Origin: Tritrichomonas musculus
Lineage: Eukaryota; Parabasalia; Tritrichomonadida; Tritrichomonadidae
Length of the DNA: 64,000 nucleotides
Reading direction: 5' to 3'
Assembly (NCBI GenBank): GCA_039105265.1
Contig: JAPFFF010000011.1
Location: 1,674,001 to 1,738,000, forward strand
The notes under the pieces are model-generated. The model had not been told where the DNA came from and did no database searches. It was given only the letters and a program-made list of their open reading frames with translations. Positions 1-10,909 of the stretch are shown here, in pieces. Position 1 is the stretch's first letter; each line of letters opens with the position of its first letter. Position numbers and translations under genes: made by a program.

Positions 1-2574
1 TGTAAGTGCATCTACGGTTTTGATATCATAGAGATAAGCATCATTCTTACGTTCTATTTGTTGTTGCTTGTATTGTTCTTTATAAGCTGCATATTTACTA
101 CCACTACCATAAAGTTTATCCACAATAGCTGTCAAACGTTTTGTATAGTAAGCTTTGTTCTCTTTAAGTTCTTTTGGTGTTGCAGACAGAACTTGTTCTT
201 GTATAAGTTCTTGTATAGCTTCTTGTCCAGGCTTCTCTCCTAACATGAGTATTTCTGCGAAAACTAATAGGAACAATCTTTCTATAAGCTTAATGAAAGA
301 AATATGAACTTTATTATCACTCTTGTCAAAGCTCTCTACTTTAATTTCACCCGTCTTGATATCTATGATAGGATCTATGTAATCTGTTCCTATTTTTACA
401 ACTTTTGGTCCTGCTCTTTCGTTATAAGCTGCTTTGTGATCTCGTTTGTAGTTTGCCCAAGCAGGGTATGTTAGAAGTTTACCTCCGAAATCTTTTGTTT
501 CTATCTCTCTCTTGACACTAAGATCAACAACAATAATATACATAGCATTTGAAACTCCTAAATAGTTAAGAAGTCTTATTACAGATTTGTATTCTGGATA
601 CGCTACTTCCCAAAAGAACTTCCAAAGATAAGAGAAAATAGATGCCCAATACGAACTAGGAGACAATCTTTTGCTTATTCTTGGCTTTCCTAAGCCCAAT
701 TTTGTATAATGATCTGTATACTTTTGCATTTCTTCTGTTTCTTTAAGTTTATATTCACCTTTGGCCCAATCAACACTGTCAATAGACTTTTGAAATTGTG
801 CTGCTAGCCAAACATTAAATGGAGTTTCTTTTCTAGCTTCACGTGATTTGTATTTTGATTTCCATACTTTCTTATACGGACTAGCACGAACAATCTTATA
901 GCCATTAACGATTCTTGGTACTCCACGTTTATCTACAAGAACAATATCATCAACTAGGTCTCCGTTCAAATCTGTAATGGCAACACCGTTAGGATCTTTT
1001 GCGTTTGGTGGAAGAAGCCTGTAGCGAGGTTGTCCAGAATCGTCAACATGATTATAAGCATATTCTTGTGCTAAATCTCGTGTGGCTGCATTCGGTATGT
1101 ACTTGATACGGAAATTACCGTTGATGATGATGTCTAATAATTGTTGATTGTAAAAGGAAATGTCTCCTTCACCTGACAATTTGGCTATTTTGAAAGACTT
1201 TTTAAGTTTATCAGGTATATCTTTAGCATCTCTATTTTTTCTTTTACCAATAGTTCTTGTAGGTTTCTTAAACAAATCTTCTGTAAAGTCCTTGTCGGGC
1301 ATATAAGTGTTTTCATGAGTAAATTCACCATATGGTTTGAATCTTTTAGCAGCGCTATCAGCAAAGGTTACTTCTTGATCTTCTAATGTTCTTCTTTCTT
1401 TACGTGGAGCTCTGTACGTTGCTAAAGATGTATTAAGATCATTAACTTCATCATCTTCAATTTCTCCATCACTATTAACAGTAACTTCTTCTCTTGACAT
1501 TGTTTTATGATCGAATAAATATTCATTTTCATTGTCATCGCTATTCATATTGTAAAGAATTTCTCGATCTCCATTCTCAGAAATATACTTTAATAATTGT
1601 TTCAGTTGCTTTTTGTTTTTGGGTTCTGTAGTTTCATCAAAAATGTTTGTCTCACGAATAGCATTATGCAACTGTAGAACAAGCTTTCTTACTCTGGTAT
1701 CAGAATCGTCTTTTGGCGAGCAAGCACGATTGTAATAATTATACAGATTTTCTTCTGTGAAATCGTCATTCAACAAACCAAATTTACGAAGCTGTGCAGC
1801 ATCTACAGCAGAAGAACTTTTATATATTTGTAACAACCTTTCTTTTTCTTCTTTACTCATGTTTGGAGTACATGGTGAATCAGCAATCTTACTCATTGTT
1901 TCTATATTGGTTTGCCTTCTTTGATTTTCGAATTTCATCAAAGCCTCAACATCTGATATAATTTTGTCAGAGTTTCTATTATAAGAATCAATGTTCTTCG
2001 TCAAAGATTCTACAAGAGACCTAATTTGCTTTGTATCTTTTTTGTTGAAGATAGGGTATTTTTCAGGGTCATCAGCAATTCTGTAGTATAAAAGAAGTGA
2101 ATCTGATACATCTTTTTTTAGTTCAATTATCTCAGTAAGTGTGTTCAAATCATCATTATATCTGTTTCTATAATAATGTTGATCTGCTTCCGGTTCCTCC
2201 TCTTCTTCTAAATAGCTTTCTGGCTTTGGTGGTGATACTAGTAAAGGAATAGTTACAGTTTGTTTCTTAATCTTATCATCTAGTTTATTAAAGTCTTTTG
2301 TACCATCAATCAACATATTTGTTAATTTTTCTTTTTGTTTTGGTGTATTTTGTTTGGCTATCATAAAGGAATTTTTCAGTTCTTCAAGTCTATTGATTAT
2401 ATCACTTCGATATTTTTTTGGGTTATCAAGACATTCAATGATATTCCAAATAATGTCTTGGTCAATATTTGCTTGTTCATACATATATAGCAACATTCTA
2501 CGGTAATTCATATCTTTTATTTGTTCTCTTATCATTTTTTTGAATTCTGTTCTGTCAGCTCGCTTAGTAAACAT
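1..2574 (-). CDS. Large unknown Polinton protein (3' end outside window)
   Basis: An open frame of about 858 codons begins at the ATG at 2574 and runs off the left edge without a stop. The product starts MFTKRADRTEFKKMIREQ and is rich in charged residues. The first half is helical and Lys/Glu-rich. The second half has a compact region near residues 530-580 with NGDLVDDIVLVDKRG followed by VNGYKIV, then an aromatic stretch (YWASIFSYLWKFFW) near residue 650 that could touch a membrane. I do not recognise the family with certainty. The position among virion genes suggests a structural or morphogenesis protein, which is inference. Only 14 bases separate its ATG from the fibre gene on the plus strand, so the two probably share a promoter region. 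Confidence 0.7.
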   Translation of the reverse strand, partial: MFTKRADRTEFKKMIREQIKDMNYRRMLLYMYEQANIDQDIIWNIIECLDNPKKYRSDIINRLEELKNSFMIAKQNTPKQKEKLTNMLIDGTKDFNKLDDKIKKQTVTIPLLVSPPKPESYLEEEEEPEADQHYYRNRYNDDLNTLTEIIELKKDVSDSLLLYYRIADDPEKYPIFNKKDTKQIRSLVESLTKNIDSYNRNSDKIISDVEALMKFENQRRQTNIETMSKIADSPCTPNMSKEEKERLLQIYKSSSAVDAAQLRKFGLLNDDFTEENLYNYYNRACSPKDDSDTRVRKLVLQLHNAIRETNIFDETTEPKNKKQLKQLLKYISENGDREILYNMNSDDNENEYLFDHKTMSREEVTVNSDGEIEDDEVNDLNTSLATYRAPRKERRTLEDQEVTFADSAAKRFKPYGEFTHENTYMPDKDFTEDLFKKPTRTIGKRKNRDAKDIPDKLKKSFKIAKLSGEGDISFYNQQLLDIIINGNFRIKYIPNAATRDLAQEYAYNHVDDSGQPRYRLLPPNAKDPNGVAITDLNGDLVDDIVLVDKRGVPRIVNGYKIVRASPYKKVWKSKYKSREARKETPFNVWLAAQFQKSIDSVDWAKGEYKLKETEEMQKYTDHYTKLGLGKPRISKRLSPSSYWASIFSYLWKFFWEVAYPEYKSVIRLLNYLGVSNAMYIIVVDLSVKREIETKDFGGKLLTYPAWANYKRDHKAAYNERAGPKVVKIGTDYIDPIIDIKTGEIKVESFDKSDNKVHISFIKLIERLFLLVFAEILMLGEKPGQEAIQELIQEQVLSATPKELKENKAYYTKRLTAIVDKLYGSGSKYAAYKEQYKQQQIERKNDAYLYDIKTVDALT

Positions 2575-2588
2575 TTATTATATTATAA

Positions 2589-5418
2589 ATGTTCACAATA
2601 GAGCAAGCAGGTAGCATCAAGAAAGTGAATACTATAGACGAACTTATCATTGATTATATAAGAAAGTATTCATGTCAAGGTGGTTTGCAAGGAGTGAATA
2701 CTGAAGAAATCAAAAAAATGCTGGAGCCGTATGCACTTTTGACAGACTTATTTGAATTTCTTAAGACTGAAGAATTTAATAAAGAAATAATGAAATATGT
2801 ATCAAATGAGGAACTTGAGAATGAATATCGTAAGAAAAATGATCTTACTTATGAAAATACAACACTCTTAACTACGACTGCAGCAGATGAAAGATATAAC
2901 AGAAAAGATGATATTCCTACTGTAGTAAATTCACAGCAGTATGATGAAAGTTCTACCACTAATGATGTTGCTGTACCTACTGTAAAATTAGTAGAAGAAC
3001 TAACAAAAGATAATTTGTTTAAGTATGATGCAGAAAAGAATGAAATTGTGATGACAAACACAGATAATAATAAATATGTGTCTTTAGAATCACATTATGG
3101 TAGACCTGCTTTGAAGATTATAAATTATGATTCTTCTTATAATGAAGCTAGTTTTGGAGCTACACCCTGTGGTTTTTTAATAAGTGATATAAATGATAAT
3201 ATTATTCTTCATTACGATAAAGATGACAAACAAACTTTATTAGCAAATCCCTGTAATCTTGAGGATCAGAAACCTTTTCTTACAGAAGTCACTGTAAATG
3301 ACCTATATAACAGGAAAGATTGTACTCTAGCTATAAAGGCTGTGTTTGAAGATGGGAGTTCTACCTCATTCACTATTACACATAATGTAAGCACAAATGA
3401 CAAAGAAGTATATGTAAAAATAGAAGATACATCTGACTATGTAGCAAATTATGTTGCTTATGAGAGTGATAAAGTTGGCTATATCAAGTGTAATGTAGAT
3501 AATGAAACTACAATCTTGTTTGTAAAAGCTGTAACAGAAAATGTTTTTACTTATGGAGATTATACTTATGATGTTAGTAATGGTAGAATCACTACTCTAG
3601 AAACAGTAGCGAAGTTAACAAAGTTTGTTCCAAGTATAGTATACAATGATAAGGTTGTTAAGTTTAGTAAAATTCAGCTTAACGCTAATTGTCCTTCAAG
3701 TATCTCTGTTGCTACTGATTTCAATGGTAGAGATATAACTTCTTTGTATTCATTCGGAAATTGTTCTAAAACTGTAATTCATATAGATTTCACTAACTTT
3801 GATATTTCTAATGTTACAATTTGCTCAGATTTTGCAAATAAATGTAATAACCTAGAGACTATAAAATTTGATAAGAGATATAGTAATAATTTATGTAAGT
3901 ATTTCGATTGGATGTTTATAGAATGTCGTAAACTAAAGGAAGTTGATTTATCTATGTTCTATTCGAGGAATGTGGAAAATATTGGAAGTATATTTATGGC
4001 TTGTATAGTTTTAGAAGTTATAGATATTTCAAACTTAATCATAACAGCCATGTCTCAGTCTTGTAAAGTATGTTTTATAATTGCCGTAACCTAAAAATAT
4101 TGTATATACATGATAGCATGTATGATCTTATTTCTTACGCTTTTGAGTACGTATTAACGTAAAATTAGTGAAATCAACTTATAAAGGTAGAGAATGTTAT
4201 ATTGCAGAAAATCATCTTGAAGAAGTACGTAATAATGATTGTGCTCTGAAAACTGATATTCCTACTGTAGTAAATTCACAACAATATGATGAAAGTTCTA
4301 CCACAAATGATGTTGCTGTGCCTACTGTAAAATTAGTAGAGAATATAATAAAGTCCAATATCAAAGAAGATTTGTTTGCGTATGATGAAGTAAATAATTC
4401 TATAGTAATGGCGAACACCGATAATAGTAAACATGTGTCTTTAGAATCAAATTATGGAGATCCAGCTTTGAAGATTATAAATTATGGTTCTTCTTATAAT
4501 GAAGTTAATTTTGGTCTCACACATAGCACTTTTATAATTTCTGATGATTCTAATAAAGATTTCTTTAGATATGATAAATATGATAAGAAAACTTATCTTC
4601 AAAATCCATGTAATATTAATTTCGAACCTCTACTTACAGAAGCTGCTGCAAATGAAAAATATGTAAAAACTACTGGGAATTCTACTATAGAAGGTACAAT
4701 AAATATACACCCACAGTATAATACTGTTATTAATGCTTGTTATGAAAATAATAAGGGTAAATATATAATTTTTGGTGAAACTGAGGAGAAAAAAGCAGAA
4801 TTCACATACTATTATGATACAGAAGGAAGTTATGGTCATTTTAATATAAATGTTGATAATGGACAACTTTTAAATGTTACTAGAAAAAGTTTTCAAGAAA
4901 CACATACTAGACTATATAGTAATTTAAATATTAGTGGTAATTTATCTGTATCAGGAACAATAACAGGAACAATAGCAAACAGCAATACTATTACTCACTA
5001 CGCTCCTATAGAAACTTCTGTAAATTCTATTTCTGACTTCATAGTTGGTGCTCCTGTGTATCTTACTGGAAATGTGTACAAGAGAAAGAATGATACTTGG
5101 GAGGAATCTACTGCAGAGGACACCACAGATTGTATTTGCTCAGTGAAAACACAAGGAACATGGAAAGAGTATATAGGAATTTGCACAAAAATAGATACCA
5201 AGAATAATTCAGTAACATTCGCTTCCCATGGTGATTACCTTGTGCGTGTCACAGATTCATCATGTTATTGTACAGGTGACGAAGTTTTTATAGATGATGA
5301 CAATAAACTAAAGATTCTTGCTGGTGCTACTGCAGTAACAGCAAAAATAAGAAGGATGACAGTAGGAATTATTACTAGTATCATAAACACAAATATGCTT
5401 GCAGTTTTTAAGGCATAA
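2589..5418 (+). pseudogene. Fibre-like gene region of element A (looks broken)
   Basis: This plus-strand region codes for fibre-type protein. A module containing DDIPTVVNSQQYDESSTT followed by VAVPTVKLVE occurs twice, near 2900-3000 and 4250-4350. This suggests tandem duplication or two sister genes. Such repetitive, Asn/Thr/Ser-rich modules resemble phage and virus receptor-binding fibres. Around 3700-4090 the sequence becomes a chain of DFTNFDISNVTICSDF-like units, which fit the BspA-like/DUF285 leucine-rich repeat pattern common on trichomonad surface proteins. The downstream part ends in a compact beta-rich domain near residues 290-416 of that stretch. The region looks broken about once. 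A role in particle attachment is inferred. Confidence 0.6.
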
Positions 5419-5710
5419 TTTTGTTAATTAGTTTGTCAGTCATATAAATTGAAAGATTGATGTTATATTTTTCTTTGAGTTCTCGTCTGACATATGAGAT
5501 TTGTTTGTGCTTTGGTAGCTTTGTTATTTCATTTTTGTTATCTTCATTTTGTATATACTCCATAACTTGTTTTCTTTGTTCATCATTCATATTTTTGCTT
5601 TTGTTGAATGGAGCTGTTCTCTGTTTAGTTATTTTTGGTTTGTCTAATAAGCGATTTAATAACTGCTTGATTTCTAATAACTCTTTTATTATTTCTTGTT
5701 CGTTTGACAT
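5408..5710 (-). CDS. Small unknown protein, 100 aa
   Basis: The product begins MSNEQEIIKELLEIKQLL, a short amphipathic helix that could form a coiled coil. A Lys/Gln-rich linker follows, then a compact helical C-terminus around KYNINLSIYMTDKLINKI. It overlaps the end of the fibre region on the opposite strand by 11 bases and sits just downstream of pPolB in the same orientation. No family is recognised. The size and charge would suit a small DNA-binding or scaffold protein, but the sequence does not show this directly. Confidence 0.55.
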   Translation of the reverse strand: MSNEQEIIKELLEIKQLLNRLLDKPKITKQRTAPFNKSKNMNDEQRKQVMEYIQNEDNKNEITKLPKHKQISYVRRELKEKYNINLSIYMTDKLINKIMP

Positions 5711-5762
5711 TACTGTTTAAAATAAAAATAAAAAACAAAAAACAAAAATAAGAATGAATTTT

Positions 5763-8700
5763 TTAATAAGAATAATCTTTTGCAGTGAGTCCAGTAATGA
5801 AAGGTAAACAAGCTTGATTCTCTAATACTATCATTTTTGTATGAAGTCCTGTTAAAGCATTTTTGTTAACAGTAACCTTTGACATAACACCGCTTTTCAT
5901 TTGTAAGTTAATGTTCTTACCAACTTTAATAGATTTATTCAAAACGATATCGTTGTAGTCTTCATGTACAATATTATTTTTCTTTAGACTAACGCCTTTC
6001 AACTTTAGTGATTTTGTTTGTCCGTCATTATTCCATATTGTGTAGCATTTTGGTGCAAGTGCAATTTGGTTTTCTCCAAACTTCTCCACGCACAATCCTA
6101 ATATCTTCTTTTCATCATAAATACTATGCAAATCTGTATTCGGCATGAACTTGTAAATGTGTTTATTATAAAATTCATGATCTTTGATGATATATTTAAA
6201 TTCTTGGTCAATACCTTTTGAAGGTTCACCTGCTACAGCCCAGTAATATGAATCAGTGTCCAAAGAAGTTAAATGAAGTCTATTCATATCCAAGCACCTA
6301 TTCATAAAATCATAGTAGAAGGTACAGTACCAGAATTTAGCATTATCTAATGTCCAAAATGATTCTTGTAAGCAGGTAGTGCAATGATAAGTTTTTGGTT
6401 GTTGTTGAATAATAAAGAGATCATCATTTAATTGAGCACCATTCACGTACGTTTGAGAAATAATATACTGATAAGCTTTGTTAGTATCACATATTTTTAC
6501 TTTACAAAACTTCTCAGTGTTCATTCCATCGTAACCATACGAACCATTCATACTAATCTTGTAAAACTTTTCATTACCATTTGACTTCCCAGCAATAATA
6601 TCTTGTCGTTTCTTCATGAATGTAGTAACAAATTCACGAAATCCTGTATGAGCTTCATAAATTGAGACACTCTTTACATCCTCTAGCACTAAGCCATGAT
6701 CAAGTAAGAACCATAAATAGTAATTGCTAAATGTCATATATTCTCCATAAGTGTCAAGTAACATAGTAAGTTTGCGTTCTTCTTTGTCTAATGAGGCTAG
6801 TTTATGCTCTTGAAGATAAGAGTACATATAAGTTCCTATTACTGATTCCTCATTTTTGATGTTGATGTTTCTGAAGACTGGAGGAAAATTAATGAAGTAA
6901 TTGATCTTGCTTGCTGGACATACTAACTTTACTTTTGCTATGAATAAGTATTTTGGATTTGGTTGGAATCTTGTTTTGCTAGTTATAATGTCTATTGCCT
7001 TTTGTTTTGATTGGTTGTCTTTAACATCTATTCTGCGTACGAAACTACCTGGCATGTACATAATTCCACCATGATATTTATTGAAATCATGTTTTGTAGA
7101 AGAAAACGATGAAGGGTACAAACTATTAAAATCAACTCCAACAACATGTGTCATTATATTTGGAGTGTCGTACGAAAGAACTTTATTATTGATTGCATCG
7201 TACCTAAACTTATTAATATGTGTTTCACCTTTAATATTATATCTGTGCTGTACGTTTGATAGTCCTCCTGTTATGTTATTTCGTAAACTATAATATTCTT
7301 GTTCATCGTTAATGAGAGTAGGTAAATGATTTAGTTTACAAAACTTCTTCAACTGAATTCTTAATGAGGTTATTTTTGGGTCATCACGTTTACGGAGCTT
7401 ATTACATTCTACACAAGCGAGTTTGCAATTGCTCAATTCATGTCCAATATCGTTATCAATTCTATCAAGTGTTGGTTTGTTTACGTTTGTAAAATGTTCC
7501 TTACATAAATGGCAACAACCATTATTGTACATTTTCATAAATTCATCAAAATCAGAAACTGATATACATTTGTCAAGATTTCGCATGTTATTACTATGGG
7601 TTTGATTATATTTTTGATCTTGCTTGTAATAACAGTCACATTTATATTTCCACCATTTGATTGTTGGTTTGAAGGAATTTTCTTTGTTAATTATGTCGTA
7701 TTCAGTGGTCGGATCAAAATCTTTATAAGCAAGAGCGTACTTGATACATGCTGAACACTTTGATAATGATAAGTTTGATATCATGTCTACATTATATTCA
7801 GCGTTCATAGCAATAAGATTGTCAATTGGCTTAATCATCATTTCTACATCATTATCATTATAAGCTAGTAAGTAATCCCATCTATTTTTGTAGTTCTTGC
7901 AATCATTTACATATTCTGCATAATCTTCCTTAGATAATGGGTTTCGTTGGTTCAAATAACTATAGAAGTCATCATAAGCAAATGGTTCTGTTACAGATAA
8001 AACTTCATTGTAATTATCACTATTGATAGCCTCATACGGAAAGACTCCTTTGTTACTATTGGTTTCACCTCCAAAGTCAACACCAAATTGCTTTAATGTT
8101 CCACCGGCAACAAAAGCTTGAGCATCTATAAAACGAAGTTTGGTTGGATATTTAGTTGAAGTAAGTACGAATTGTTTTAGTGATGATAATGTTCCAATGA
8201 TGCTATTTGATTCAATTTTCCAATGAGAGGCATTAAGATATTGTTTGAATAGATTACTATCAAATCTTGAAGAATTGAAACCAAATACCGTTATGGTAGT
8301 TATACTGTTGTCTATCTTTTCAGGTACACATGAGTATTGTTGTTTGTCTTTGTATACAATTAATGATTGTTCAAAAAGCCAATCAAGCCATAATGGAATG
8401 AAATCTTTGTTATCCTGTAAACTAAAATGCTTTGTTGTTAAGCCAGAAGCGGACTTTACGCATGAGGAAACTGATAACGGTAAGAGCCGTGAATTGATAA
8501 TAGTTGATTTACTGGCTTCTGTATTTACAACTTGATCCATTGTTTCAAAGTCATATGTTATGTAATAGATATTCGGTTTCCATGGTAATCCGTGTGCAAG
8601 ACAATACTCATAGACTGGATTGTTTAAAATATGTGGACAATATGGTAAAGCTTCCTTGGCTGGTACAAATTGTTTCTTATACTTACCATCACAATGTTTG

Positions 8701-10076
8701 ACATGATCATCGAAACGTTTGATATTACTATGCCCGTAATGAACATAAGAATTGCATTTTGGACAAACATGAATTGCAGTAAGTTTTTCAGCATCTTTGA
8801 TAAACATAATATGAACAGTAAGGTCTTTGGTAAATAATAAGGCTGAATAAGTTGTGTAATCTTTGTTGAAATACCATTGTTCCTGTAAGTCATATTGTTT
8901 GTCATTGTTGTATTCATATATGTTTATGTTGATTTTATGTTTTTCGGCTAATTCTTTCATTTCCTCCATTGTTACTCCTTGAAAATTGTCCAATATTGTT
9001 TGTGCATGCTTTGGTATTTTTGTTGTATAAGTTATTCCATATTCCTCAAGTAGCAGTTTCTTGGCACGTTTAGTACGATGTTTGATGTCGTATTTGGTTG
9101 TATTAGTCAATTCAGGAAACAAACAACAAGCAAGAAATCGGTACCAACATAAATTATCATCTTCATCATCAACAATTATATAATTATTACTCTTCTTGAA
9201 TATTTCTGGAAGATCTTTGATACGACCTGTAACCTTACGCATTCTCGATATCGTAAAGGATATTGAGTGTACAATTGTTAGTTTATTGTTTGATGAAGTT
9301 GTTTCATAGCTGTTTAGCACAGTTTCTATATACATTTTGCATTCATCAAGGTTGCGTTCATCTTTTACTATAATTGGTATGGCAGATTTGTAGTTTTGCC
9401 ATCTGATCTCTCTAGCCTCATAATCATATTTTTCTTCATAAGTTTCAAAGTCAAAGGTACTTGTTTCAAAGACTCCTGAAAGTTGAAAATGTATTTTAAA
9501 TGGTTTTAGTTCACTTTGGTAAACCTGAAGCAAGGCATCATATATGTTTGCTAGAGATGATATTTGATTGAAATAATATGTAACAATAGGTTTACCATGA
9601 TCATTACGTTCTTTAACCAAAGCTTCTGGGTAGTCATATGCTTGCAAAGCTGCTACTGCTCTATCGAAATCATTTGGAAAATTAACTATTAGAAAATCAT
9701 TATGCTTACTAGTGAATTGTTGACCATTTTTCTTAAGGTACTCGTATAGTTCTTCGTTTTCTGGTTCATTTACTTCGGGTGTATTAATTATTGTTGTTAT
9801 TCGTTGTTGGTTTTGTTTGATAACTTCATCAATGTAATTATTAATGGTAATTTCATCAATAACATCTGTAGGAGCTAATTCATCAGGCTTAATATCACCA
9901 AGAAGAATATTGTAAGCATTATTGTCGTTGAAATATTTACATAGCCTTGTAATATTTATATTGTTGTCTTGGTCAATAATAATATTAGCATTTAATTTAG
10001 TGTTCAGAATCGCAATGAATTTGGTTATTGTTTCTGTATCCAAATTGAATAATGTTTCTGGTATTAAATTTGTCAT
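5763..10076 (-). CDS. pPolB: Protein-primed family B DNA polymerase (pPolB) with OTU-like and HNH-like inserts
   Basis: This would be the replicative polymerase of element A, initiating on a protein primer at the termini. The 1437 residues show, in order: an OTU-protease-like motif DDNLCWYRFLA near residue 305 with a candidate His in VHIMFIK near 420; a Cys/His finger CPKCNSYVHYGH near 436; exonuclease motifs YDFETM (about 508), FNSSRFDSN, and YNDNDVEMM (about 737); an HNH/Zn-finger-like block CHLCKEHF...TLDRIDNDIGH...CVECNKLR at about 852-896; then polymerase motif A DFNSLYPSSF (about 981), motif B KISMNGSYGYDG (about 1172) and motif C LDTDSYYW (about 1272). The ATG at 10076 is the first in frame and follows an AT-rich stretch. 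The frame is whole. The closest relative in the window is the copy at 53601-58472. Confidence 0.93.
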   Translation of the reverse strand: MTNLIPETLFNLDTETITKFIAILNTKLNANIIIDQDNNINITRLCKYFNDNNAYNILLGDIKPDELAPTDVIDEITINNYIDEVIKQNQQRITTIINTPEVNEPENEELYEYLKKNGQQFTSKHNDFLIVNFPNDFDRAVAALQAYDYPEALVKERNDHGKPIVTYYFNQISSLANIYDALLQVYQSELKPFKIHFQLSGVFETSTFDFETYEEKYDYEAREIRWQNYKSAIPIIVKDERNLDECKMYIETVLNSYETTSSNNKLTIVHSISFTISRMRKVTGRIKDLPEIFKKSNNYIIVDDEDDNLCWYRFLACCLFPELTNTTKYDIKHRTKRAKKLLLEEYGITYTTKIPKHAQTILDNFQGVTMEEMKELAEKHKININIYEYNNDKQYDLQEQWYFNKDYTTYSALLFTKDLTVHIMFIKDAEKLTAIHVCPKCNSYVHYGHSNIKRFDDHVKHCDGKYKKQFVPAKEALPYCPHILNNPVYEYCLAHGLPWKPNIYYITYDFETMDQVVNTEASKSTIINSRLLPLSVSSCVKSASGLTTKHFSLQDNKDFIPLWLDWLFEQSLIVYKDKQQYSCVPEKIDNSITTITVFGFNSSRFDSNLFKQYLNASHWKIESNSIIGTLSSLKQFVLTSTKYPTKLRFIDAQAFVAGGTLKQFGVDFGGETNSNKGVFPYEAINSDNYNEVLSVTEPFAYDDFYSYLNQRNPLSKEDYAEYVNDCKNYKNRWDYLLAYNDNDVEMMIKPIDNLIAMNAEYNVDMISNLSLSKCSACIKYALAYKDFDPTTEYDIINKENSFKPTIKWWKYKCDCYYKQDQKYNQTHSNNMRNLDKCISVSDFDEFMKMYNNGCCHLCKEHFTNVNKPTLDRIDNDIGHELSNCKLACVECNKLRKRDDPKITSLRIQLKKFCKLNHLPTLINDEQEYYSLRNNITGGLSNVQHRYNIKGETHINKFRYDAINNKVLSYDTPNIMTHVVGVDFNSLYPSSFSSTKHDFNKYHGGIMYMPGSFVRRIDVKDNQSKQKAIDIITSKTRFQPNPKYLFIAKVKLVCPASKINYFINFPPVFRNINIKNEESVIGTYMYSYLQEHKLASLDKEERKLTMLLDTYGEYMTFSNYYLWFLLDHGLVLEDVKSVSIYEAHTGFREFVTTFMKKRQDIIAGKSNGNEKFYKISMNGSYGYDGMNTEKFCKVKICDTNKAYQYIISQTYVNGAQLNDDLFIIQQQPKTYHCTTCLQESFWTLDNAKFWYCTFYYDFMNRCLDMNRLHLTSLDTDSYYWAVAGEPSKGIDQEFKYIIKDHEFYNKHIYKFMPNTDLHSIYDEKKILGLCVEKFGENQIALAPKCYTIWNNDGQTKSLKLKGVSLKKNNIVHEDYNDIVLNKSIKVGKNINLQMKSGVMSKVTVNKNALTGLHTKMIVLENQACLPFITGLTAKDYSY

Positions 10077-10159
10077 TTGGCGTTTGGTTCGTTTTGTATA
10101 AGAATAAAATTAAAATATTTAAAATATTTAAAATACAAAAATAATAATCGCTTTTTTAA

Positions 10160-10558
10160 TTAAATTTCCTGAATCTTATCAGTGTTTGGATTGAATTCAT
10201 TCATGCATTTCTTGCCCTCATCAGTGTATTGGAAGAATTCCAATACCTCATCGTAAAACTTCTTTGGAAAGTGATATGGCATACCATAATCATCGTAATC
10301 ACCTGTAAGCTCATCAATATAGTAATCAAATATTTCTCCATACTCACGAAAAGCAGCATTTTCATCATGAAAAGATATGTATAAGTGATTCTGCTCTCTG
10401 AATATATCCATTTGTGCGTCTATAATAAAGGGTTCAACAACATCAATAGCATCACGGTCACCATCAATGACTTTATCACAAATGTTAGCAAAAAGGTTAT
10501 ACATATCTGTTCCATATGTACGGAGTTGTTTAGCAGCATAATTAGCAAAGGCTTCCAT
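10160..10558 (-). CDS. Small acidic unknown protein, 132 aa
   Basis: The product begins MEAFANYAAKQLRTYGTDMY and is acidic and rich in Asp, Glu, Tyr and Phe, with a central segment YYIDELTGDYDDYGMPYHF. It is the outermost gene of element A, between pPolB and the right terminus, on the same strand as pPolB and 83 bases upstream of it. I recognise no family. A small acidic protein next to the terminus of a protein-primed element could be a terminal-region binding or antirepression factor, but this is a guess from position alone. Confidence 0.6.
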   Translation of the reverse strand: MEAFANYAAKQLRTYGTDMYNLFANICDKVIDGDRDAIDVVEPFIIDAQMDIFREQNHLYISFHDENAAFREYGEIFDYYIDELTGDYDDYGMPYHFPKKFYDEVLEFFQYTDEGKKCMNEFNPNTDKIQEI

Positions 10559-10728
10559 TATATGTAGTGGAAATAAAAAATAAAAAAATTTTTAAAAAAT
10601 ATAATTTTTGAAAAATTGTAAAAACTTAGTTATCCTATCAAAACATAATGAGTTGATAAAGGGTTCCAGAAAATTATTCAAATGTATAGGTTAGTAATGG
10701 AAACACGACTAAAAACAATAACAAGTAA

Positions 10729-10831
10729 ACATACCTAATTTTTTATACCTGAGCTTGTTGGCTTGCAAGGTATGCTGGGCAAGGTATTCCAGTAGTTAAT
10801 AGGTGGTCACGTCGCACAGACCATTACTACT
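10729..10831. repeat. Right terminal repeat of element A
   Basis: About 103 bases here match 47643-47748 at the right end of element D. Both contain ATACCTGAGCTTGTTGG and GCAAGGTATGCTGGGCAAGG, and both end in ACTACT. Read inward, the first 20 bases also resemble the left end of element E at 53270. The region between 10559 and 10729 is otherwise AT-rich and shows no gene. Confidence 0.7.
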
Positions 10832-10909
10832 TACGCTCTTTTATGGTCATGTAATAAGCCATTTATACAGAAATAAAAAAAATGAAATGAACAATAGAAA
10901 AATGTTTAG

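Larger units (their letters stand above)
1..10831. mobile_element. Polinton/Maverick element A (right part)
   Basis: This is a virus-like DNA transposon whose left end lies outside the window. It holds a large unknown protein, fibre-like genes, pPolB and small genes, mostly on the minus strand. The right terminus is the ACTACT at 10826-10831. Read inward, it gives AGTAGTAATGGTCTGTGCG, which closely matches the left end of element E at 53270 and the right end of element D at 47748. About 105 bases are shared with the D terminus. The six bases after the end, TACGCT, would be one copy of the target duplication; the partner is outside the window. Most frames seen are whole, with about one break in the fibre region, so the copy looks fairly young. 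Confidence 0.75.

Noticed and set aside
58-243. Short plus-strand frame rich in Phe/Leu near the left edge
   Set aside because: It is antisense to the large minus-strand gene and has the hydrophobic bias typical of such shadows.
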